This document shows positions 7,971 through 15,887 of a DNA stretch of 24,375 nt, piece after piece. The translations under genes were made by a program, and so were the position numbers. This DNA comes from Clostridia bacterium. GTDB taxonomy: Bacteria; Bacillota; Clostridia; Christensenellales; Borkfalkiaceae. Each line of letters opens with the position of its first letter. The stretch's first letter is position 1. The notes under the pieces were generated by a model. It did no database searches, was not told the DNA's origin, and saw only the letters and a program-made list of their open reading frames with translations. The stretch covers positions 1-24,375 of the forward strand of contig JAFTMQ010000038.1 of assembly GCA_017452305.1 (NCBI GenBank). The letters are read 5' to 3'.

Positions 7971-10379
7971 TTAATACCAAATTTCCTTTTCTATCAAGCT
8001 TTTGCCGTCGTAAACAAAGGTCTTTACCTCGTATTTTCCAAACGCCGCGTTAAACGTTTTGCCTTGCAAAACAAGCTTAGTCGTTTGCGCGCTATCATTG
8101 TTATTGACAAGTCGCAAAATATACTTGCCCTTTTCTTGATAAAACGCCGCAAGCGAAACTGCCTCGTTTTCCACCGTCAACACGCTCTCTACGTTTCTGC
8201 CCTCGCCGTGGGGGAAGAAGTTTAAGCCAAGCTGTGCGTTGTTAAACGCCTGCGCGTTGTTTTCCAACGTCTTCGTATCGTCGTAGGACATACGGAAACG
8301 GAAGATGCGCTTGCCTTGCTCCACGTAAGGGATATAAATATTGCGCTTGATTAGCGGCAACGTGCCAATCGGGTGCGCGCAATAGGCTACGCCACGAAGC
8401 AAGGTTGTGTACGTTGCGCCGTCCTCGTGCGAGAAACCGAACGCCCCGTCGTTATACACAACAAAGGATTTTTCACCTTCGACCATCGCCGCAAAACGCT
8501 GCACGGGATTTTCCCTGCCGTCCTTTTCGTGCTCTTCCACACCGAAGGAAACCTGCCCAACAAACGCACCGTTTGACGTGGACGGCACTTTCACCTTCAA
8601 GGCTTTTTCCTTTTCATTCCAAAGCACGTCCACCGTCACGTCGGTATAAGGCAAATTCTTATAAATTTTATACGATACGCGCACGAAACTGCTTGCGCCC
8701 TCGAAGAAGCTTTCCACTTCCGTCAAAACGTCGCCGTCCTCGACGATCTTCACGTTTTCCATACCGCGGAAAGGCCCGTTTTTGCAGTTCGACAAGGACA
8801 TGGGTGCCCCATTTTCGCCAATTCGTTCCAAATCCCAACCCCAAGGATCGGCATTATCGTCGTAAATAATCGGTTCAAACGCGCCGCCCGTAAGCAATTC
8901 TTTTCCGTTCAAAACGTAGCTTTCCATCAAGCCCGTCTTACGGCTAATACGCACCGTCTTGCAATTATCCTTAAAGAGAATATCCCCCGTCGGCTGCTCG
9001 ATTTCGGGCGCTTTATCTTCCGCCTTCACCGTCAAGTCCAAACGCAAAATATCCATCGCGGGCAACGTGCATTTCACCGCAATACGCTTACGGCGGTCAT
9101 AATTGATATTTGACAATTCCTTAATGCATTGCGAGGGCACAACCTCGCCGCCGCACTTCACCGTTACCGTGTATTGATCGACTATGCCGCCCAACGGATC
9201 GGGCATCAAGTATTCCATTTCTACCACCGCTTCGCGCGCATAGGGCTGCGGGTTAAATACGAAGAAGGGGAATTCTCCCTCACCCGCTTTCTTTTCCTTG
9301 CCAATCATCGCAAAGAACGCCTTGTTGTATTCAACTTTTAATAAATCAAGCGCGCAATCCGCTTTGCGTAAGCTGCTCTTTTCGCCATCCGCCGCGCAAG
9401 TACCCGAGCCAACGTCGTGGAATTCAAGCGCCGACAAAGCCTTTTCCGCCGCAACAAACGCCGAAGTATTTTTATGGTACAAACCGCGAAGCTCCGCCAC
9501 CGCACACAATTTTTCCGTGGTGAACAGCGCGTTTTCAAACTCTACGTGCTTGCGCTTGATACTGCTCATCGAGGTGTATGCGCCAATAAGGCATGGAATA
9601 AGCGACTTCGCCCACTCCGCCGTCGGTTGCACTTCGGCAAAATAGCTTTCAGGCGTGCTATGTACGATTTCCATTTCGCCCTTGATTTCCTCTTCCCACG
9701 CGCCGATGTCCGCAAAGTCCTTGCGAGAGGGGTTGCCACCGTGGTTGCCCACCCCCCAAAGCGCCACGCCAACCTCGGCGTTGGGCTGCTTGCTTATCTT
9801 GCGCTTAATATCGTCCAAGGAATGGCCAAAGCTACTGCAATAAATGCTGTCGTCGTCGAAACGGTGCGCCTTGATTTTGCTACCGTCCTTACCCACCCAA
9901 TAAAAGACGTTGTCAGGCAAGTCCAACATATTCGGCATCGGACGACAGAACAAATAGCTGTCGTACCCGCACTTTTTCATGATTTGCACCATACCGACGT
10001 TATGGCCAAAGCTATCGAAATTGATTGCCGTCGTGGGGCGCGCGCCAAATTTCTCGTCAAAGTACGCTCTGCCGAGCTTGATTTGTCTTACAAACGCCTC
10101 GCCCGAGGGCAAGTTACAATCGGGCTGCAAATACCAACCGCCCATAATATGCCATTTCCCTTCGGCAACTAAGCGGCTAATTTCCGTAAACAGCGCGGGA
10201 TCGTGTTCCTCGATAAATTCATACAAAATCGCCTCGTTGTGGCAGAAAACGTACTCGTATTCCTTAAAAAATTCTGCTGCCTGATAAAAGGTGGAAATGG
10301 CTGCGCCCAAGCCCTCTTCCCAATCCCACATCCAAACGGGGTCGATATGTGAATTACAAATTAAATGTAACTTTTTCAT
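7971..10379 (-). CDS. glycoside hydrolase family 38 alpha-mannosidase
   Basis: Zinc-dependent retaining alpha-mannosidase, 802 aa, without signal peptide, so probably cytosolic and acting on imported mannosides. The N-terminal domain starts SHIDPVWMWDWEEG, with zinc ligands H11 and D13. The nucleophile and ligand is D122 in INFDSFGHN, and the last zinc ligand is H321 in LEFHDVGSGT, the counterpart of the HDGITGT region of known GH38 enzymes. A helical linker domain and C-terminal beta-sandwich domains follow (FFVFNPQPYAREAVVEM and onward). It is shorter than lysosomal homologues but fits bacterial members. It lies 24 bases downstream of tdk on the same strand and ends at a strong terminator, so it is the last gene of the nucleoside operon. 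That is an unusual partner; a separate internal promoter was not seen. Linkage specificity cannot be told. Confidence 0.92.
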   Translation of the reverse strand: MKKLHLICNSHIDPVWMWDWEEGLGAAISTFYQAAEFFKEYEYVFCHNEAILYEFIEEHDPALFTEISRLVAEGKWHIMGGWYLQPDCNLPSGEAFVRQIKLGRAYFDEKFGARPTTAINFDSFGHNVGMVQIMKKCGYDSYLFCRPMPNMLDLPDNVFYWVGKDGSKIKAHRFDDDSIYCSSFGHSLDDIKRKISKQPNAEVGVALWGVGNHGGNPSRKDFADIGAWEEEIKGEMEIVHSTPESYFAEVQPTAEWAKSLIPCLIGAYTSMSSIKRKHVEFENALFTTEKLCAVAELRGLYHKNTSAFVAAEKALSALEFHDVGSGTCAADGEKSSLRKADCALDLLKVEYNKAFFAMIGKEKKAGEGEFPFFVFNPQPYAREAVVEMEYLMPDPLGGIVDQYTVTVKCGGEVVPSQCIKELSNINYDRRKRIAVKCTLPAMDILRLDLTVKAEDKAPEIEQPTGDILFKDNCKTVRISRKTGLMESYVLNGKELLTGGAFEPIIYDDNADPWGWDLERIGENGAPMSLSNCKNGPFRGMENVKIVEDGDVLTEVESFFEGASSFVRVSYKIYKNLPYTDVTVDVLWNEKEKALKVKVPSTSNGAFVGQVSFGVEEHEKDGRENPVQRFAAMVEGEKSFVVYNDGAFGFSHEDGATYTTLLRGVAYCAHPIGTLPLIKRNIYIPYVEQGKRIFRFRMSYDDTKTLENNAQAFNNAQLGLNFFPHGEGRNVESVLTVENEAVSLAAFYQEKGKYILRLVNNNDSAQTTKLVLQGKTFNAAFGKYEVKTFVYDGKSLIEKEIWY

Positions 10380-10403
10380 ACTCTTTTCTTCTTCTTATTC
10401 TTT

Positions 10404-10985
10404 TTACGGATTGCGTTGTTTGGCAATCGCTTGCTTCCAACAGCTATGGCACATCGCGATATACGAATCGTTGCCGCCGATTAAAATTTGACCGCCCTCG
10501 GTAACGATTTTGCCCTCGCCGTCAATACGCGCGTTGACAATCGCCTTTTTTCCGCACTCGCAAATCGTCTTGATTTCGGTGATGGAATCCGCCACCTCGA
10601 AAAGGCGCAAGCTCCCGGGGAAAAGCTTGGTTAAAAAGTCGGTACGCAAGCCGTAACAAAGTACGGGAATATCCAACTCGTCCACAATCCTACGCAAATC
10701 GTCAATTTGCGCGGGTGTGAGGAATTGACACTCGTCCGCGATGATGACGTCGCAGTCGCTATATTTTTTATATTCCTCAAAAATATTCGTGTCCGCCTGC
10801 ATCACGAACGCGTTTGCCGACAGACCGATACGCGAACGAACCGCCGCCACGCCGTCTCTATCGTCCAAAGCGGGCTTAATAAGCCAAACCTTCATGCCGC
10901 GCTCCTCGTAATTGAACTTAGTGATGAGCGCGTTCGCCGTTTTTGACGAACCCATCGCGCCGTACTTAAAATATAACTTCGCCAT
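10404..10985 (-). CDS. tdk: thymidine kinase (type II)
   Basis: Phosphorylates thymidine and deoxyuridine with ATP for dTMP salvage, 193 aa, tetrameric family. The P-loop is GAMGSSKT (9-16), the catalytic acid/base is E85 in IADECQFL (82-89), and the structural zinc site has C142 and C144 in CECG and C179 and C182 in CHSCW. The lasso region between them carries the thymidine-binding part near GGNDSYIAMC. AGGAG lies nine bases before the ATG. It follows pdp in the operon, where phosphorolysis of thymidine competes with its rescue. Confidence 0.96.
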   Translation of the reverse strand: MAKLYFKYGAMGSSKTANALITKFNYEERGMKVWLIKPALDDRDGVAAVRSRIGLSANAFVMQADTNIFEEYKKYSDCDVIIADECQFLTPAQIDDLRRIVDELDIPVLCYGLRTDFLTKLFPGSLRLFEVADSITEIKTICECGKKAIVNARIDGEGKIVTEGGQILIGGNDSYIAMCHSCWKQAIAKQRNP

Positions 10986-11013
10986 TGGTAAAAACTCCTA
11001 AATTTCAAACTCA

Positions 11014-11063
11014 ACGCGTACATGGTAGGGGGATTTTCAATTTTCACCCTGCTTTGTACGCGT
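11014..11063. repeat. inverted repeat between pdp and tdk
   Basis: ACGCGTACA (11014-11022) pairs with TGTACGCGT (11055-11063), with a further AGGG/CCCT pairing inside. It lies between the pdp stop (11069) and the tdk ribosome binding site. No T run follows, so it does not look like a plain terminator. It could be an mRNA processing or stabilising hairpin. Confidence 0.55.
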
Positions 11064-11068
11064 AAATT

Positions 11069-12370
11069 TTATTCTACAATATCCAAAATAAGCGATTGCT
11101 TCTTCGGCGCTTGCGTGCAAATTTCCGTAGCCGCAAGCAATTTTTCTGCCGCCGCCGCAAAACCGCTCTGCTTTTCCGAATACAGCACGGCAATTTCGTC
11201 GTCCTCGTTTACAAAATCCCCCGTCTTGGCGCGCAAGTAAATGCCCGCCGTCGGATCGATGACGTCCTCTTTCGTATTTCTACCCGCACCAAGAAGCAGG
11301 CTCGCCACGCCGTAGCTTTCCGTATCCACGTGCGTGATATACCCACTCTTTTTTGCCTTGACGGAATAGGAATATTTCGCCGTCGGGAAGTTTTCGGGGT
11401 GCAAAATCCAATTTTTGTCGCCCCCTTGCGCCTCGACCATATCCGCAAAGGTTTTCAAGCCCGAGCCGTCCGCAATCGCTTGTTTCGCAAGCTTTTCGCA
11501 CGTCGCATAATCCCCTTTTTCGGCAAGATTTAAAATGTGCGCGGCAAGCGCAATACAAAGCTCCGTCAAATCGGCAGGTCCATTCCCTTTCAAGGTTTCC
11601 ACCGCCTCGACAACCTCTAAAGAATTGCCGATTGCAAACCCCAACGGGATATCCATGTCCGTGATGAGCGCGCGCATACGCTTCCCTGCACGCTTCCCAA
11701 TCGCCACCATACGCTCGGCAAGCTCACGGCTCTTTTCGAGCGTTTTCATAAACGAACCACTCCCCGTTTTGACGTCTAAAACGATACAATCGTCGTCTGC
11801 GGCGAGCTTCTTGCCCATAATACTCGATACGATAAGGGGTAAGCTATCCACCGTCGCGGTTACGTCGCGGAGCGCATACAAAAGCTTGTCGGCAGGCGCA
11901 AGCTCTGCGTTTTGTCCGACAATAGCAATTCCCACGCGGTTGACGATTTCCTTAAACTCCTCTACGGGTAAATCGGTACGGAAACCGGGGATGGCCTCTA
12001 ATTTGTCAATCGTGCCGCCCGTATGGCCGAGTCCGCGTCCACTCATTTTCGCCACCTTGACGCCGAGGCTCGCTACGATGGGGGTAACGACAAGGCTCGT
12101 CTTATCCCCAACGCCGCCCGTGGAATGCTTGTCCACGCGTAAGCCGTGGATTTCGGAAAAATCCAAGCACTCGCCCGAATCGCGCACGGCAAAGGTCAAC
12201 GCCGCCGTTTCTTCCACGTTCATGCCACGGAAATAGATTGCCATGCAAAGCGCCGCCACTTGATAATCGGGAATCTCGCCCTGCACGTATTTTTCGATGA
12301 ACCAACGAATTTCCGCCTCGCTCAATTCGCCGCCGTCGCGCTTCTTTTGTATAATATCGTACATTCTCAT
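11069..12370 (-). CDS. pdp: pyrimidine-nucleoside phosphorylase
   Basis: Cleaves uridine, thymidine and deoxyuridine with phosphate to the base and (deoxy)ribose-1-phosphate, 433 aa, dimeric family with TrpD-like fold. Phosphate site KHSTGGVGDKTS (81-92), family signature SGRGLGHTGGTIDKLE (110-125), then the central alpha/beta domain (SSIMGKKLAA, DVKTGSGSFMKT) and the C-terminal beta-rich domain (SGYITHVDTESYGVASLLLGAGR). GGAGTG precedes the ATG at 12370. A second ATG two codons on is equally possible. The broad Pdp type is preferred over thymidine-specific DeoA because of the Gram-positive context. Its sugar phosphate product feeds DeoB and DeoC encoded in the same operon. Confidence 0.94.
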   Translation of the reverse strand: MRMYDIIQKKRDGGELSEAEIRWFIEKYVQGEIPDYQVAALCMAIYFRGMNVEETAALTFAVRDSGECLDFSEIHGLRVDKHSTGGVGDKTSLVVTPIVASLGVKVAKMSGRGLGHTGGTIDKLEAIPGFRTDLPVEEFKEIVNRVGIAIVGQNAELAPADKLLYALRDVTATVDSLPLIVSSIMGKKLAADDDCIVLDVKTGSGSFMKTLEKSRELAERMVAIGKRAGKRMRALITDMDIPLGFAIGNSLEVVEAVETLKGNGPADLTELCIALAAHILNLAEKGDYATCEKLAKQAIADGSGLKTFADMVEAQGGDKNWILHPENFPTAKYSYSVKAKKSGYITHVDTESYGVASLLLGAGRNTKEDVIDPTAGIYLRAKTGDFVNEDDEIAVLYSEKQSGFAAAAEKLLAATEICTQAPKKQSLILDIVE

Positions 12371-12403
12371 AAGCTATTCACTCCAAACTGCTTAGGATTG
12401 TGT

Positions 12404-12808
12404 TTACTTCAAGTCTGCCTTACCAAAGGACAAGGGCAAAAGCTCTTTTAAGGTATAGACGCGGATATTTTCGGGCGTACCTAAAATAATACGGAAATCC
12501 AAATCGCAGAACTCCGCAAGCACTTGCCTACATACACCGCAGGGCGCGCAAAGCTCCGCAGGCTCTTCCCCTTTTCCGCCAACGATTGCTATCGCCGCAA
12601 ATTCGCGTTCCCCCTCGCTCACCGCCTTAAAAATGGCCGTGCGCTCCGCGCAATTCGTGGGGGTGTAAGCCGCGTTTTCGATATTGCAGCCGCCGTAAAC
12701 CTTCCCCGACTTCGTCAAAAGCGCCGCGCCGACGCGGAAATTTGAATAAGGGGAATAGGATTGTTTTCTCGCTTCTATGGCAAACTGTAAAAGCTCTTTA
12801 TCAAGCAT
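12404..12808 (-). CDS. cdd: cytidine deaminase
   Basis: Zinc hydrolase that turns cytidine and deoxycytidine into uridine and deoxyuridine, making them substrates for Pdp. 134 aa, the size of homotetrameric Cdd. Ribose-binding NIEN (42-45), catalytic CAER with zinc ligand C53 and proton shuttle E55, and PCGVCRQ with zinc ligands C90 and C93. AAAGGAG lies before the ATG at 12808. The gene overlaps the 3' end of deoB by eight bases, so the two are probably translationally coupled. Confidence 0.96.
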   Translation of the reverse strand: MLDKELLQFAIEARKQSYSPYSNFRVGAALLTKSGKVYGGCNIENAAYTPTNCAERTAIFKAVSEGEREFAAIAIVGGKGEEPAELCAPCGVCRQVLAEFCDLDFRIILGTPENIRVYTLKELLPLSFGKADLK

Positions 12809-13967
12809 TTTTTATCTCCTTTAAGAAGCTCGTGCCGAATATGCCGTCCGTGGGCAAATCAAACCATTCCAAAACGGTTGCGCCGATATCGGCAAAGGTA
12901 TCTCTCGTGCCGAGGTTGACCCCTTGCTTAATTTTCTTGCCATAGGCAAGCATGGGGGTACATTCACGCGAATGGTCGGTGGACGGAGTCGCGGGATCAC
13001 AGCCGTGGTCGGCGGTGATAATGAGCAAATCGTCCTCGCGTAAGAGAGGCAAAAGCTCGTCTAAACGCTTGTCGAACGCCGTCATGGCGCGCGCATAGCC
13101 CTCGATATTATTTCTGTGTCCATACACCATATCAAAATCGACGAGATTGATAAAGCAAAGCCCGTTAAAATCGCGATTTGCCATACCCATGGTCACGTCC
13201 ATTCCGTTTTCATTGCTCGTCGTGGGGTGGCTTTCCGTAAAGCCTTTCCCTGCGAAAATATCGTAAATTTTTCCGACGGAAATGACGTCCAAGCCCGCGT
13301 TTTTCATTACGTCCGCAATCGTCGTAGCAGGCGGCATAAGCGAATAATCGTGCCGTCGCGGCGTGCGTTGGAAGGGATATTCGCCCGTGAACGGACGGGC
13401 AATTACACGTCCTACGCCGTGCTCGCCCTGCAAAAGCTCACGCGCTTGCTCGCAATATTTATAGAGGGTTTCTACGGGCACGAGATCCTCGTGCGCCGCA
13501 ATTTGGAATACGCTGTCCGCAGAGGTATAAACGATAAGCTTGCCCGTTTTGAGGTGCTCCTCGCCGTAGTCGCGGATAACGTCCGTGCCCGAATAGGGTT
13601 TGTTGCACAAAACGCCCTTTCCCGTCGCTTTTTCAAACGCGGAAATGACTTCTTCGGGGAAGCCGTTGGGGTAGGTGGGTAAGGGTTTAGGCGAATACAC
13701 GCCCGCAATCTCCCAATGTCCTATCGTGGTGTCCTTTCCTTTGGACGATTCTCTCATTCGGGCATAGCAGGTACGAGGTGAATCCACTTTTCCGCCCACG
13801 CCGTCTATGTTGAAAAGTCCCAATTCCGCGAGGTTGGGACAGTCAAAGTCGGGGTGTTTGCGAATGGACGCGAGGGTGTCGCTGCCCTCGTCCCCCCAAT
13901 CCGCCGCGTCGGGCATTTGACCGATGCCCACGCTATCGAGTACGATTAAAAACGCTCTCTTTGCCAT
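12801..13967 (-). CDS. deoB: phosphopentomutase
   Basis: Moves phosphate between C1 and C5 of ribose or 2-deoxyribose, linking the phosphorylases (DeoD, Pdp) to DeoC and the pentose phosphate pathway. 388 aa, full length for the alkaline-phosphatase-superfamily enzyme. Metal ligand D11 in LIVLDSVGIG, the DTTIGHWE motif (79-86) that carries the phosphorylated threonine, and C-terminal ligands in DFDMVYGHRN, ITADHGCDPAT and DHSRE. AAGGAGT lies six bases before the ATG. It sits 15 bases after deoD and overlaps cdd. Confidence 0.97.
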   Translation of the reverse strand: MAKRAFLIVLDSVGIGQMPDAADWGDEGSDTLASIRKHPDFDCPNLAELGLFNIDGVGGKVDSPRTCYARMRESSKGKDTTIGHWEIAGVYSPKPLPTYPNGFPEEVISAFEKATGKGVLCNKPYSGTDVIRDYGEEHLKTGKLIVYTSADSVFQIAAHEDLVPVETLYKYCEQARELLQGEHGVGRVIARPFTGEYPFQRTPRRHDYSLMPPATTIADVMKNAGLDVISVGKIYDIFAGKGFTESHPTTSNENGMDVTMGMANRDFNGLCFINLVDFDMVYGHRNNIEGYARAMTAFDKRLDELLPLLREDDLLIITADHGCDPATPSTDHSRECTPMLAYGKKIKQGVNLGTRDTFADIGATVLEWFDLPTDGIFGTSFLKEIKNA

Positions 13968-13982
13968 ATTACTCCTTATTTT

Positions 13983-14690
13983 TTATGCCAAATTCAAGGC
14001 AATTTCCATCATTTTCGTGAAGGAATTTTGTCTCTCTTCCGCCGTCGTGTTTTCTTCGGGATAAATGAAGGAATCGCTTACGGTACAAATGCAAAGTGCG
14101 TTCTTGCCCGCACGCGCCGCGTTGCAGTAGAGCGCCGCGGATTCCATTTCCACACCGAGTACGCCCATCTTCGCCCATTGCATACCCGAATTCGCATCGT
14201 CGTAGAACATATCCGAGGACAAAATATTGCCCACACGGTAGTTTACGCCAAGCTTTTCACATTCTTCCACCGCACGGCGAACGAGGTCATAGCTCGCAAT
14301 CGGACAGAAAGTACCGGGCAAGTTGTACTGCGAAGCATAATTGCCGTTGGTGCAAGCGCCCATCGCAACGATAATATCGCGAACGTGAAGCTCGGGCGAA
14401 AAAGAGCCGCAAGAACCGACGCGAATAATGTTTTCTACTCCGTAGAAATTGAAAAGCTCGTAGGAATAAATACCGATAGAGGGTTGTCCCATACCCGAAG
14501 CCATAACGGATACGCGCTTACCCTTATAATAACCCGTGTAGCCCTGTACGCCGCGCACGTTGTTGACGAGCACCGCGTCTTCAAGGAAGTTTTCCGCAAT
14601 AAATTTTGCGCGCAAAGGATCGCCGGGCATAAGCACGGTCTTTGCGAAATCGCCAAGCTTTGCTGCAATATGAGGGGTAGGAACTGACAT
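13983..14690 (-). CDS. deoD: purine nucleoside phosphorylase, DeoD type
   Basis: Phosphorolysis of purine (deoxy)nucleosides to base and (deoxy)ribose-1-phosphate; 235 aa, the length of the hexameric high-molecular-mass family. Seen: TPHIAAKLGDFAKTVLMPGD at the N-terminus, phosphate contacts in GDPLRAKFIA and the GSCGS loop, ribose contacts in GVEMES (179-184), and the general acid D206 in TVSDSF. AAAGGAG precedes the ATG by ten bases. A 249-base gap with a palindromic element separates it from deoC upstream, while the next gene deoB is only 15 bases away. Confidence 0.97.
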   Translation of the reverse strand: MSVPTPHIAAKLGDFAKTVLMPGDPLRAKFIAENFLEDAVLVNNVRGVQGYTGYYKGKRVSVMASGMGQPSIGIYSYELFNFYGVENIIRVGSCGSFSPELHVRDIIVAMGACTNGNYASQYNLPGTFCPIASYDLVRRAVEECEKLGVNYRVGNILSSDMFYDDANSGMQWAKMGVLGVEMESAALYCNAARAGKNALCICTVSDSFIYPEENTTAEERQNSFTKMMEIALNLA

Positions 14691-14750
14691 GATTTTTATT
14701 CTCCTTTGATTTTGAATGATTTGATTTGCAATTCACGAATTTACACTCGC

Positions 14751-14942
14751 CGCTCGTCCAAGCCGCAAAAAACTGTGCAAGACGCAAGCTGTTCTTCCGA
14801 ACGCTCGTCCAAACTGTAAAAACGGCGTAGATGCGAGCAAGACAAGGAGCGCGAGGATAACTTGAAGGAGCGTACTAAACCGTACGTGACTGAAAGTTGC
14901 CACAGCGCGACGCCGTATTGCGAAGTATATCCGTCGTTTTTA
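14751..14942. repeat. intergenic imperfect palindrome with adjoining direct repeat
   Basis: Fills most of the deoC-deoD gap. Core: CGTAC (14871-14875) and GTACG (14882-14886). Symmetric matches outward are AACTT (14859-14863) with AAGTT (14894-14898), CGCG (14850-14853) with CGCG (14906-14909), and TAAAAACGGCG (14817-14827) with the complement of 14932-14942. The right arm runs into the deoC stop codon. On the left, CGCTCGTCCAA followed by a similar tract ending in AAAAA occurs twice (from 14751 and from 14802, 51 bases apart). There is no convincing ORF and no T run. It resembles a dispersed intergenic repeat (REP/MITE-like) or a large structured RNA segment; which one cannot be decided from one copy. 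Confidence 0.6.
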
Positions 14943-15605
14943 ATAGCCAGAGCCGACCAAACCCTGCACCGCCTTCACCACACGGCTCGTGCCGAGACGG
15001 TCTGCGCCGTTGTCCAAAAAGGCTTGCGCGTCTTCCAAACCGGAAATGCCGCCCGCCGCCTTCACCTTTACCTCTGCGCCGACGTTCGCGCGCATCAATT
15101 TGACGTCGTCCAAGGTTGCGCCCGCCTTAGAAAAGCCCGTGGACGTCTTGATATAGTCCGCGCCCGCTTCCGTGACGATATGGCACATACGCACCTTTTC
15201 TTCTTCGTTTAAAAGGCAGGTTTCAATGATAACTTTCAATATTTTTTCGCCGCACGCCGCCTTGATGGAACGGATTTCATCGCGTACCTGGGTATCGCAT
15301 TTGCCCTTTACCCAACCGATATTGACCACCATGTCAATCTCGTCTGCGCCCTCTAAAATTGCCTGCTCCGTTTCAAAAACTTTTACAGCCGTCGTGTTGT
15401 AGCCGTTAGGGAAACCGATAACGGTGCAAATCTTCAATTTATCGCCCACGTATTCCTTCGCTTGCTTAACGAAAGCAGGGGGAATACATACGGACGCCGT
15501 GCCAAATTGCATACCCTCGTCGCAAATTCTTTGAATGTCCGCCCAAGTCGCCGTTTGCAAAAGCAAAGTGTGGTCGCATTTCGATAAAATATTCTTCGTA
15601 TCCAT
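14940..15605 (-). CDS. deoC: deoxyribose-phosphate aldolase
   Basis: Splits 2-deoxyribose-5-phosphate into glyceraldehyde-3-phosphate and acetaldehyde, the last step of deoxynucleoside catabolism. 221 aa, class I aldolase TIM barrel. Schiff-base lysine K153 in DYIKTSTGF, second lysine K182 in VKVKAAGGIS, aspartate D91 in DEIDMVVNIG, and phosphate-binding AAGGIS and LGTS near the end. An in-frame TTG at 15623 lies inside the Shine-Dalgarno region (TTGGAGTG), so the ATG at 15605 is used although its spacing is slightly long. First gene of the operon, directly behind a consensus promoter. Confidence 0.96.
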   Translation of the reverse strand: MDTKNILSKCDHTLLLQTATWADIQRICDEGMQFGTASVCIPPAFVKQAKEYVGDKLKICTVIGFPNGYNTTAVKVFETEQAILEGADEIDMVVNIGWVKGKCDTQVRDEIRSIKAACGEKILKVIIETCLLNEEEKVRMCHIVTEAGADYIKTSTGFSKAGATLDDVKLMRANVGAEVKVKAAGGISGLEDAQAFLDNGADRLGTSRVVKAVQGLVGSGY

Positions 15606-15640
15606 AGTGTTTTTACACTCCAAAAAAATCTCGTCGTATT

Positions 15641-15669
15641 ATTATACCCTTTTTTTCCTTTTCTGTCAA
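15641..15669 (-). promoter_or_regulatory. consensus sigma-A promoter of the deo operon
   Basis: On the minus strand TTGACA (15669-15664), 17 bases, TATAAT (15646-15641): all twelve positions match consensus. The -10 lies 35 bases before the deoC ATG. Such a strong promoter for a catabolic operon suggests control by repression, but no clear DeoR-type operator was identified. Confidence 0.92.
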
Positions 15670-15759
15670 GGATATTTTTAATTTTTCTTCTCTTACGGCG
15701 GGCGAATATTTCCAAAAGAAAAAAATTCCCTCTTTTTTAAAAGAGTTGCGTTCAAAGTA

Positions 15760-15788
15760 TTGCAATTTGTCGAATTTTGTGTTATTAT
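15760..15788 (+). promoter_or_regulatory. candidate promoter of the RDD/ABC/nuclease cluster
   Basis: TTGCAA (15760-15765), 17 bases, TATTAT (15783-15788). The -35 overlaps an 8-base palindrome ATTGCAAT (15759-15766), itself within a wider imperfect dyad (15753-15769) that could be an operator. The leader then has a hairpin (CCTTCTTT 15801-15808, AAAGAAGG 15817-15824) before the start at 15888. Confidence 0.6.
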
Positions 15789-15887
15789 ATTTTCGTAGGG
15801 CCTTCTTTATAAGAAGAAAGAAGGGTAAAATGCGGAAGATATGCAAAAGCTATTTACATCCGCTTATATCATCAAGGAATTTCACAC

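Noticed and set aside
14028..14687. Open frame of 219 codons on the plus strand opposite deoD
   Set aside because: Exact shadow of a fully recognisable deoD; no ribosome binding site or family features.
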